Shown here piece by piece: positions 47,074 to 55,949 of a stretch of 64,000 nt of DNA. This DNA is from Whalleya microplaca. Its lineage: Eukaryota; Ascomycota; Sordariomycetes; Xylariales; Xylariaceae. How positions within the stretch are numbered: position 1 is the first letter of the stretch; every line of letters begins with the position of its first letter. The position numbers and the translations under genes were made by a program. The notes below the pieces were generated by a model. The model was not told the DNA's origin and did no database searches. It saw only the letters and a list, made by a program, of their open reading frames with translations. The stretch lies in contig MU385795.1 of the NCBI GenBank assembly GCA_022497155.1, positions 58,698 through 122,697 of the forward strand, written 5' to 3'.

Positions 47074-50000
47074 ATGTCTTTCGGCTGGTCAGCATCTGAT
47101 ATTGGTTCGGCCATCAAATTCCTCAACTCCCTAAGGAAAGCCCTGAAGGAGTCTGGAGGAGCCGCCGAACGGTTCCAAGAAGACCAACATTATTTAATTC
47201 AAGTTTCTTGCGTCCTAGAGAAAGTTTCTTGGGCAGCCCAGAATGGACTGGTCCAGCAAAGCCTGGCGCCTCAAGTTCAAGATATTGCTGCCAACGTCAA
47301 CAGTCTACGGGGCCGACTGACAAGTTTTGAATCCTCAATTATGAGTCCGCGATTAGGCCTCATACACTTCTTCAAGAGGCAATCGAAGAAAATTCAATAT
47401 GGTATATATGTGTCGGAAGAAGTCCAGAAGTTCCGCACCAGAACTTCGGAGCAGCTTCATGCACTGCAGCTTGTACTTGGTCTTTCAACGGCAACCACTG
47501 CTTCCCAACTACAGACAAAAGTGTCGGCAATTACGACAAATATCAATAGCACGACGGCACTCCTAGGCACTAGAATCGACCAGCAGACGTCGATGTCGTC
47601 CAAACTGGCTACCGCAACGAATGTACTGGGAGCAAAACTCGACGCAGAGACAACACGTTTAACTGCGGCAGATAAACAGGTGTTGCACACTAAGGTCCTG
47701 GCGTGGCTCAATCCAGTGATGACATTCGAAGAGAAGCATAGGTCGTGCCTTAAGGACATGCTTCCCGGCTCTTGCGACTGGATTTTCTCCAAACAGGCAT
47801 ACATTGACTGGTATCAGCCAGCAACTATAGAAAGTCGCTCTCTTCTCTGGGTTACTGGTATACCTGGGGCAGGGAAGACAATGCTGGCCAGTCGATTCAT
47901 ACAATTGCTCCAAGATCGACACTACGTAATCTACTTTTACTGCGAGGCCAGAACAGAACGCTCTCGAACTACAGCGAGTATCCTCTGCACATGGTCATGG
48001 CAGATCTTGCACCGCAATACTGATCTACTGGACGATGTAGTAGACATCTATTTGATGGGGGCGGAACCTTACGCGGGTAGCATGAAACTTGTCTTCTATA
48101 AGCTTGTTCAGGCCGACCCAAATACCATAATTGTCCTAGACGGCCTTGATGAGTGCGATCCCGCATCAAGACGCGAACTGTGTGAGATTGTGGCCTGGCT
48201 CTCAGGAATCACGAGGATAGTTATCTTCAGTCGATACTTGGGAGATATCTGTGAGTCGTGGAAAGAAGGATCTACACCCGAAAAGCTCGTTAGATTGGAG
48301 ATGACTCAATGCGATACAGAGGCAGAGATCAAGCGATTTATTGAATTTGGTGTTGAAAGCTTACCCCAGATGGATGTCGAATCAAAGCAAGAAATAGCCT
48401 CGTCTCTCCAGAGAAAGGCATCAGGAATGTTTCTTTGGGCTGATTTGATGATAAAACAGTTGCGAAAGGGTTGGTTCGATATAGAGGACTGCCTGGAAGC
48501 AATCGAGGAGATGCCAAATGATCTCAATGTGCTGTATTGCCAGATTTTACGAAAGCTACATGCTGAAGCTGGCGAGCATGAAAGGCACCAATCAAAGGCA
48601 ATATTATCTTGGCTAGTTTGTTCCCAGCGGCCGCTCAAGCTGCTGGAAGTCGTCCTCGGATGCAAAATGCAGAACCGCCTGGGAGATTTCGAGATGCGCA
48701 AAAACTCAGTGTTCTGTAACACCGAGCTGGAAAGAGTACTCAGTCGTCGGTGTGGGCCTTTAACGCGCGTTACAGAGGATGACAATGGCGATGTCGTGGT
48801 CACTTTGGTCCATGCAACAGCGAAGGAGTTCCTGATGGGCTATGAGATGCAAGGAGAGCCATTTGAAGGCCTCCTGGTGAATGTAAAATGGGCTCATGCA
48901 CTCATTGCCAGATCATGCCTTACGTATATCTGCTACAATGATATTGAATTCTGCCCCTTCGATGTTACCTGGGTTAACGACGGGTGCCCCGAAACTTGGG
49001 ACGACATGGGGGAAAGGCTTCAGCAACACCTAAGACGATACCCCCTCCTAGAATACGCGACAGTGCACTGGGCAGACCATTTGGCTTCTGGGTCTCATGA
49101 TGAGAATACTGCCGAAGAACTGCAACGCCTCTGTTCTTCTGAAGCTCGTACGATCAAATGGCTACAGATATTCCTACGACTGCGAGGAGACCGAGGGGCA
49201 TTTAGAACAAGCCCTGCCTTGACATATCTTGATCACCTTAAGAGCTTGAAAAACCTGCCTTTCAACAGGTTCCGGGAGTACCAGGAATGGCTTCGACATT
49301 TATCAGGCCCAGATGGCTTGCGGTTTGAAAGGTGGGAAAGATTTATGAGCTCAGGAGGCGCCAACGACTTTCTCCAACCACTGCACATTGCCGCGTTTTT
49401 TGACTTCAGCCACTTCATCGAGACAGATTTGCACAACGGGTCAGATGTAAATCAACGAACTGTTGACGGCCAGACCCCGCTCCATCTGGCTGCTCGTGGT
49501 GACGCGCTAGACAGCGGGTGTTTATTGCTCGATTATGGAGCAGATATCAATGCAATTGGCTGGTCTTCAAATACGCCACTGAATTGGGCCATTGACGTAG
49601 AGTGTTACACATCGTGTAGCAAGTCTGGTCCATTCTTGATGGCAGAGCTTCTGCTTTCCCGGGGTGCAGACCCTACGTTGGTACCCGATTCATTGCCACC
49701 TCTAACAAGAATTTGTGATGTGCCTAGATCTGATGATCCATTTATTCTAGGGATCGTAAAAGAAATTTTCGATCGTGGCGTTTCCAAGTACGTGAATGGA
49801 TATCCAGATCATAGGTCTCCGTTAGCAAGCGCAGCTAAGCATGGCTCATCGCAGTTGATGAGGCTTTTGCTTCAATACGGCGCATGTCCAGATGGTGGCC
49901 TCGAGGGAAATAGGTTTCAGCGGGCTCTTCGCAACCCACTACTTGTCGTATTAGAAGGGAACCGGAACCCGGATATTATCCGTGTTCTGCTGGAAAACGG

Positions 50001-51009
50001 GGCCAACCCCAACGTGACCGAACCCGATGGCCGATCGGCCTTACATCTCTGCACTCGAGCGGGTCTTAATTCAACGGAGCTGGCTCTATTGTTGCTCAGG
50101 TATGGTGCCGACGTGAATAGCCAGGCAAGCGATCTCTCAACACCATTGCATGATGCCGTAGCCGAGGGAAAACTGGGAGATATCAGGTTGCTCATCGACT
50201 ACGGAGCCGGTCTCGAGGTGGAGAATGGAACAGGACACACGCCTTTGACACTCACGCTTCAACACAACAACCAAGCAGCTGCTAATTTGCTGCTCGGATC
50301 CGGAGCAAGAGCCAAGGGAGCCGCCTGGAGGGTGACTCGTACTGTGACAGGCCAACTGGAATTATTTTGGGAAGAGTCGAGACACATCCCAGGGAACTTC
50401 AAGCAACTCCTTGAGGTGTACTGGATACTACGATATAGGGGGTTGAGGTCACGCACACAGAACGAGATCCTTCCACGTCACTTGGTTCTAAGTATCATGG
50501 AGAATGCTCGTTACTGGCTCAAATCAGAACACTCTGCCGATAGTCTTGAGGAATATGATGAAGAACGAGCAGCACTAGGGACGGCATATCTACTTACAGA
50601 GCCAATACAGCTGGCCCCATATTGCGTGATTCAACAGGTTAGAATAAGCATTCGTAGCCACGACCAGGGGTGGTCTAGCCATAGTATGCATCACGGGACG
50701 TACGAAGGCTCTTATACTTGGTTCGAGGTTGGTATCCAGAAGTCGGACGGCCGTTGGCTGGACCTGAATTTTGACGAACGCCTTATAACGCGGAACATTC
50801 ACGCCAGCAGTCAAAGTCGTACACATTGCATAATATTTAGCCACGATGACTCTACAGGGACAAGTTCTTGGACCACTCTGTTAGAGCTTGGAGATAGGGT
50901 AGCAGTCTTGCCAAAGGCCCAATTCCAGGGTTGGGTCAACTATGTGCAAAGCGCCAACATCGAGATTTTTACCTCGATTGGTAAGGATCCAAGGCTATAC
51001 AGGAGCTAG
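47074..51009 (+). CDS. NACHT-ankyrin STAND (NLR-like) protein, intronless
   Basis: Predicted cytosolic signal-transducing NTPase of the fungal NLR-like class. A single 1311-aa exon. The N-terminus (MSFGWSASDIGSAIKFLNSL) matches the usual helical N-domain of fungal STAND proteins and is followed by a coiled-coil-like Thr/Ser/Gln stretch to about residue 215. The NACHT has Walker A GIPGAGKT at 262-269, Walker B TIIVLDGLDE with Asp at about 356, and a winged-helix-like segment near 510-560 (ILSWLVCSQRPLKLLEVVL). Ankyrin repeats run from about 775 to 1090 (DGQTPLHLAARGD at about 798; DGRSALHLCTRAG; TGHTPLTLTLQ). The C-terminus, about 1187-1305, is a separate beta-rich module with IRSHDQGWSSH, HGTYEGSYTWFEVGI and GWVNYVQSANIEI. 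All key NTPase residues are present. Such proteins control heterokaryon incompatibility or xenorecognition; the trigger here is unknown. Confidence 0.88.
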   Translation: MSFGWSASDIGSAIKFLNSLRKALKESGGAAERFQEDQHYLIQVSCVLEKVSWAAQNGLVQQSLAPQVQDIAANVNSLRGRLTSFESSIMSPRLGLIHFFKRQSKKIQYGIYVSEEVQKFRTRTSEQLHALQLVLGLSTATTASQLQTKVSAITTNINSTTALLGTRIDQQTSMSSKLATATNVLGAKLDAETTRLTAADKQVLHTKVLAWLNPVMTFEEKHRSCLKDMLPGSCDWIFSKQAYIDWYQPATIESRSLLWVTGIPGAGKTMLASRFIQLLQDRHYVIYFYCEARTERSRTTASILCTWSWQILHRNTDLLDDVVDIYLMGAEPYAGSMKLVFYKLVQADPNTIIVLDGLDECDPASRRELCEIVAWLSGITRIVIFSRYLGDICESWKEGSTPEKLVRLEMTQCDTEAEIKRFIEFGVESLPQMDVESKQEIASSLQRKASGMFLWADLMIKQLRKGWFDIEDCLEAIEEMPNDLNVLYCQILRKLHAEAGEHERHQSKAILSWLVCSQRPLKLLEVVLGCKMQNRLGDFEMRKNSVFCNTELERVLSRRCGPLTRVTEDDNGDVVVTLVHATAKEFLMGYEMQGEPFEGLLVNVKWAHALIARSCLTYICYNDIEFCPFDVTWVNDGCPETWDDMGERLQQHLRRYPLLEYATVHWADHLASGSHDENTAEELQRLCSSEARTIKWLQIFLRLRGDRGAFRTSPALTYLDHLKSLKNLPFNRFREYQEWLRHLSGPDGLRFERWERFMSSGGANDFLQPLHIAAFFDFSHFIETDLHNGSDVNQRTVDGQTPLHLAARGDALDSGCLLLDYGADINAIGWSSNTPLNWAIDVECYTSCSKSGPFLMAELLLSRGADPTLVPDSLPPLTRICDVPRSDDPFILGIVKEIFDRGVSKYVNGYPDHRSPLASAAKHGSSQLMRLLLQYGACPDGGLEGNRFQRALRNPLLVVLEGNRNPDIIRVLLENGANPNVTEPDGRSALHLCTRAGLNSTELALLLLRYGADVNSQASDLSTPLHDAVAEGKLGDIRLLIDYGAGLEVENGTGHTPLTLTLQHNNQAAANLLLGSGARAKGAAWRVTRTVTGQLELFWEESRHIPGNFKQLLEVYWILRYRGLRSRTQNEILPRHLVLSIMENARYWLKSEHSADSLEEYDEERAALGTAYLLTEPIQLAPYCVIQQVRISIRSHDQGWSSHSMHHGTYEGSYTWFEVGIQKSDGRWLDLNFDERLITRNIHASSQSRTHCIIFSHDDSTGTSSWTTLLELGDRVAVLPKAQFQGWVNYVQSANIEIFTSIGKDPRLYRS

Positions 51010-51046
51010 GTGGCTTTGCATAATATATACCATTGGCCACTGTTCA

Positions 51047-51305
51047 AATGGCCATCTACCACTTTAAAATAACTGAAACTCAAGTCAATAAAGTCTCATT
51101 AACCCGGTATTGCAACAGTCCCTAGGCCACGTACCACCTCTAGTGCCGGAACTGCAGAAATGAGCCTGAAATATTGATGAAATAGACGCAGGCTATGAGT
51201 AGTATAGTAGCTATTATTAGAGGAGTATCATCACTAGAGTCAGAGGAGGTAGAGCCTCCTATATATACAGCCACAGCTTGTCGGGCGTCCCAGCCATATG
51301 TCACG
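51047..51305. repeat. Diverged repeat, partner of 15844-16080 with internal inversion
   Basis: Bases 51047-51118 match 15844-15916 directly. Bases about 51170-51305 match 15930-16070 in reverse complement. It starts 37 bases after the stop codon of the NACHT-ankyrin gene. Confidence 0.6.
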
Positions 51306-51665
51306 CGGAACGCTGGCTCTGCTGAGGTACTTCAGTTGCCCCTATACGCCATGGAGTGTTGACGAAGATAAATCTCTTTTGTTCATCGGGCATGTAAACT
51401 AGAGTAGATAGATCTTCGTCCTCTCACAGACGTAACAAAATCATCATCGTCATCAACTTGTCTACCAGGTCGTTCAAATGCTCCCGCAATTCTTCGATAT
51501 ACGTGTCGAAGTAGGCCCTCTCGAGCAGGTCAAACATTTTCTCGAAGATACACCATTGCGCAAAGTGTGTCAGGTCTGAGTGATGGATTGCCCCCTCTGA
51601 ATCCGTGACTTGAAGACCCCGTCTAAAGTACTAACGTAATTACTCATGAGAATGATTGTGCGCCG
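51140..51665 (-). pseudogene. Relic coding segments between NLR and kinase genes
   Basis: Two minus-strand open segments look protein-coding but have no start or complete gene. The first, about 51650 to 51430, reads DSEGAIHHSDLTHFAQWCIF and continues EKMFDLLERAYFDTY, then a helical tail LNDLVDKLMTM before a stop. The second, about 51340 to 51140, reads TYGWDARQAVAVYIGG, then an acidic Ser/Asp stretch and one hydrophobic segment LIIATILLIACVYFI before a stop. The second has a counterpart on the + strand at 15930-16080. They are probably remains of one or two eroded genes. The family is not recognised. Confidence 0.4.
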
Positions 51666-52002
51666 TCGGTCGTCGAGTATATAAGGATACCTACGCTACC
51701 ATTCAATCCTAGCAGTCAGTCGAGCATAATAATATGTAAAAGAACCAGGGATGTGACTTGACTCCAAACCAAGCTATTTCAATGCAGACGCATGGGTGAC
51801 GAATCCTTCAGTTCAGTATATTTTTCTCGCGCACTCTTATACTTGAGGTAGCAGTAGCTGGTTTTAGTTACGTGGGACTTATTTAGCCTAATGATGAATT
51901 TCGGCATATTCCCCTGAAATAGAACAATTTATTCGTAATACACGTTATGGGTATATGCAATCCAAATCTACTTCTTAAGTATTTCCTCACCGGCCAGACT
52001 CA
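51306..52002. other. Intergenic 3' flank of kinase gene, containing relics
   Basis: Apart from the relic segments described separately, no intact gene is visible. Confidence 0.45.
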
Positions 52003-53499
52003 TTACCCCTGAGAGTCGGCAGATAATAAGACCTCTCGTACATATTCCGCAATCCTAGCATTCGACTCCCACGAAGCCCGTGGCTTGCCGAGAAAGTGCT
52101 CAGGTCTTCTCTTGAGTCGAATTGCATTTTGAACTGCTTGTAGAAGCTCAGAAATTTGTGGCCTTTTCTTGGGGTCCTCATTGCTGCACCTGGCCACGAG
52201 GTTGTATAGGTCCATGTCTAGGTTTGGGAATGCGGCACGGGGTCGATCGCCATCGAAGGAGCTGTCAAAATGTCCGTATAGGCTCCGCATAACCTAGAGT
52301 CAAACCATTATGAGTGAGTAAGAGTCAATACAAACAATGCGAGCTGAGCTCAAGTCTTGAGAGGTGGAGAAAATTCAGGTTTAGGAAGGAAGAGGTCTTG
52401 AATGCAGCCCATGGCCATGAAGTAAAATAATATGAATACTTACTTGAGCAATGTCATATATGTTCTCCTGTGTGATCGTACCTTTACTTGGCGGGGAATC
52501 AGCTCTGCTGTTATGTCGATTGGAATATACTAGCGAGTCTTCTCACCCTACAGGCATATTATTAACGTCGTCTACAGCCCAGCCGAAATCGATCACCTTC
52601 AGCATCGGAACTAACCGGTGTTCGCCGATGTCGAGTTCACCGAATATCACTGTAAGTGCCAGTAAGCCCTTCACTTCTCGTAGACCAAGAGAATAATAAG
52701 AGATACCGCGGCCATACTATTATTTTCGTTTTGTATATCCCCATGGTACACCTGATAGTCGTCTGTAGTCGGTTCCCTCACCGGCACAGTTTCTAGCTTA
52801 GGTGCTTCGGTATCCTGACCATACGGTCTATCTGGTGGGTTTGCCATTGCAATCACTGCTCTTACCACTGTACGTATAAACTTAGATATGCCCCGAAGAA
52901 TCCACATATATTGGTAGACTTACGGCATCGAAAGATGAACCAAAGAATGCGATTAGGCACAGGCCAGTATCTCTGCTCCTGCGCCTTATCCTTAAACTCT
53001 GCTATTGTCAAATTTGGCAGGAATTCAGTCATGAGTACGAAACGTCTCTGTCGGAGGGCATTGATAGGGACACTGTCGAGTTCCAGCATCTTCCCATCGA
53101 CTACCACTGGTTGCGCAATGTGGAGTGCACCGTATAATTTCTGGAGGGGGTTTTGAAAATTAGCATACACTGAAACCCTGAGCCACCTCTATGCAAATCA
53201 TATGATACTGCTTAAAGTAGATTTACCTTTGCTATTCGTATCTCGGTTTCTACAAAACTGGTATCCTCTGCCAGATGTGCGTATTTTGCTGCAAACTGCC
53301 TCTTCACCACACCGTTCTCTTCCTCTTTGATGTGCCACACCGAGCCAAATGAACCAGCGTCAATGAGGCCCTCGCAATTGAATCTCCGGGAGTCATTCGC
53401 GAAATAATCTTCGGGCCACATCCATGGTTTGCGACGATTATTGCCTGCCGTCTCTGCCATCTGCGTATATAATCGAAGAGCGTAATTGACTTCTCTCAC
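52003..53499 (-). CDS. Divergent fungal protein kinase (5' end unresolved)
   Basis: Exons on the minus strand: (about 53499)-53227, 53140-52924, 52867-52718, 52649-52547, 52486-52444 and 52293-52003; phases close. Glycine loop IDAGSFGSVW, ATP-binding Lys in QFAAKYAH, helix-C Glu in VETEIRIAK and a hinge-like RFVLMTEFLP are present. The catalytic loop is HGDIQNENNM (HGD instead of HRD), assembled across the intron at 52650-52717. The Mg-binding motif is VIDFGWA, then TQENIYDIAQVMRSL and a short helical C-lobe ending SADSQG. Catalytic Asp, Asn and DFG are intact. HGD loops are common in fungal kinase paralogues and aminoglycoside-kinase-like folds. The obvious frame starts with GTG, so an upstream exon must exist; candidates at 53512-53810 are interrupted by an in-frame stop and were not joined. 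It is convergent with the NACHT-ankyrin gene. Confidence 0.75.
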
Positions 53500-54411
53500 T
53501 CTATTGGCAGGATGCAGCTTGATACAAGACGACTGGCTCTGAGATGGGACTGAACAAAGGAGAGGGCCTTTTGGAGCACATCCAGTCTATCTCCCAAGAT
53601 ATTGAAGACACAAAGACGTCCCTAAATTATATGTAATTCGCATGTCACAATGAATGAGACTTCTTTGTGACTTTGTTCCTGCCATATCCGGCTCCAGCTA
53701 TCGCACTGATGTAGATACTCGTGGAGACCCCTCACACCTGAGCAGCCTAATGTTCGAGTTAGCCATTCTGTTGGTGGAATGGGACGGTATTTGAATATAA
53801 ACTTTTTCAACTCAATACTGTCACATAAAAGATCTTAAAAGAACCGCGCGGCCACTTAATTATTGAAAACATCCTAGGCCACATTGTGAAATTTCTCGCC
53901 TTTCTAACGATTCCGGTACAGGATACAGCGAGGCATGTAGTGAATACGCTATCATGAGAAATTTGAAAGCAATAGGTTTTTGATCTTTCCTACAGCGCGA
54001 GCCAACTCGACCGCCACTGGACCAATACGTCGAAAAACTTGGGCAAAATCTTCAGCGCAAGCCACGTCCCGATGGACGAGCAGCTCGTCCTCCACGACAG
54101 ATGATAATGCTGATCTTAACTAATATAATTAGCACAACGCTAGGGAAAAAGCTCAAATGCATGATTGGAAGTATGGTTATCGTGTGGATATGGCATCAAT
54201 ATACATCAATATCACCTATCATAACGCGCACAGTATTGTAATATAGGGTTAATAAGGCTCGGTTCACTTGAGGTTCAGCTATTCCAGAGTGGCAGATGGC
54301 CAGATATATATATATATACAGTACTATTCTGGACCCCAAAAGCAACAGTTTGGAGGTTCATCTTCAGCAATCCGAAAGCATCCCACATCCAAAGATCTCA
54401 GAGACGGTGTC

Positions 54412-54621
54412 CTATCCACTCATAAGACGATTTAGGAAATCGCCTCGCTCTCCATCGTCACTTTCATCGAAGCTTCTTCTAAATTCGGAATACGGTGCGT
54501 AATCATCGGCCTTAGCTCCAACTTTTCCCAGCTCGAATCGCCTTCGATTCTCAGAGCATGTGAAGATCTTCTCAAGTGTATCCTGGAGGTTGGGGTCGAT
54601 CACCTTTGGTAAATCGAGCAT
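54412..54621 (-). CDS. Small hypothetical protein (uncertain)
   Basis: The 69-aa frame starts MLDLPKVIDPNLQDTLEKIF, is charged and helical, and ends FLNRLMSG. Upstream splice-like sites exist (GTAAGT near 54701, CAG near 54650), but joining them does not preserve this frame. I do not recognise a family. It could be a real small gene or the last exon of a decayed one. Confidence 0.25.
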   Translation of the reverse strand: MLDLPKVIDPNLQDTLEKIFTCSENRRRFELGKVGAKADDYAPYSEFRRSFDESDDGERGDFLNRLMSG

Positions 54622-55108
54622 GGTTGATCTTGTGCCCCTTTCGGCAACTGTTTATCGCATCAGAGAGCTATACAGATTTAATACATTAGAGCCATAACTT
54701 ACCTTTCGAGACCTCCAATTCGAAGGAGCCATCTTAGATCCTAAGTCGAATTAGGTGGCTGTCTGAATAAATAGATGTCCGGGATGAAGGATGTGTGGGA
54801 TAGAGGCTGTTTGGGATAAAGAAGAAATAATACCTATGTTTTCGGCTACCAAGTGCAATGACAAGAGTATCGATAGAAAATGGTAAGATAGTTGAGGACG
54901 AAGATGGTGTGAGCCCGAATGACAAGGATGAATTGGAAGAGGATGACAAGAGAATTGAGGTCGAAGATGGTATGTGAGTGTATGTGTAAGTGAGCCTGAA
55001 TGATGGTATATGAGTTTTAATCCAAGTTTAAGTCAACGAGGCGGCAGGCCAGTATTTATACCTATTATGTATGGTCCTGTTGCATTCCTTCCTGCAGGTA
55101 ACGTGAGG

Positions 55109-55145
55109 AATAAAGCGAGTTAGGTTCGAATCCTAACAGGGCTAT
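55109..55145. repeat. B-box-bearing repeat, copy A
   Basis: Contains GGTTCGAATCC (55123-55133), a perfect RNA polymerase III box B, inside the hairpin TTAGG-loop-CCTAA. A diverged copy lies at 56416-56452. No acceptable D-arm or anticodon arm exists upstream, so it is not a functional tRNA. Confidence 0.5.
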
Positions 55146-55949
55146 TTGTATTCGCTCTATTGATTGATTTGATGTGGAATATCTGACGTGTGATGGAAGA
55201 ACCCGTGGACCCAAGCCCGTGGATACCTCCACGGCTGCACGAGCGTCTGTATGGCGATATTCGCCTATTGAGTGTCAATGGTTAGTGCCTATGCTACATG
55301 CTCCAAGTCCTCCTGGCCTAACAGTAGGTATGTACTTCTCTTTTCGGGTCAAAGGATTACTTCGACAGCGTTTTGAGGGGCAGGCCAACCACTCCCTGGT
55401 TCGTCGATTGAGTTGAATTTGAATATATAAGATGGGAACCCTCGTACAATTGCGATATATGGAGTTGCGACCCCGTAGCCCACAGACCACCAGTTCCTAT
55501 AGTGTGCGGTCAGCCTGACATGGCTCACTTCAACGAATTTCCCGTGTGCATGCCGAAGGAAATGCGTTTCTCTTTATTCCATCTTGCTGTTTCAATATGT
55601 TATCTAGTAATAATAGAACACTGCCTCTATCCATTACCACGCATCGTGACAGTGATGTGGATACCGACTCTCGATGGTGAGGGGCAGGGTGGATACCTAA
55701 GACCCGAACGGCCGGATACACTATATCCCCTGTAATAATGTTATTTAGTGGGTCTTTTAGTTGCTGGCTTGCAACCTACTGTAGATTGACTACCTGCCTC
55801 GTGCTGGTGTCCGCTAAGCCCATTGTAATTATAGGGCATCCGGTGGCCAGCTATGTACTGTGGGCTAGGCACGTGACTTTATGGTTAAAATACGTAATTC
55901 TCTTAGCTAGCTGGAGCATACACTCCACCTTTAATACAACTCTTTTCCG

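Noticed and set aside
53622..53810. Separate 62-aa minus-strand gene
   Set aside because: More likely a remnant or 5' exon of the kinase gene; no independent support.
55072..55146. tRNA gene around the GGTTCGAATCC T-arm
   Set aside because: A 7-bp acceptor-like pairing with wobbles can be drawn, but there is no valid D-loop (no GG) and no anticodon stem; treated as a B-box repeat.
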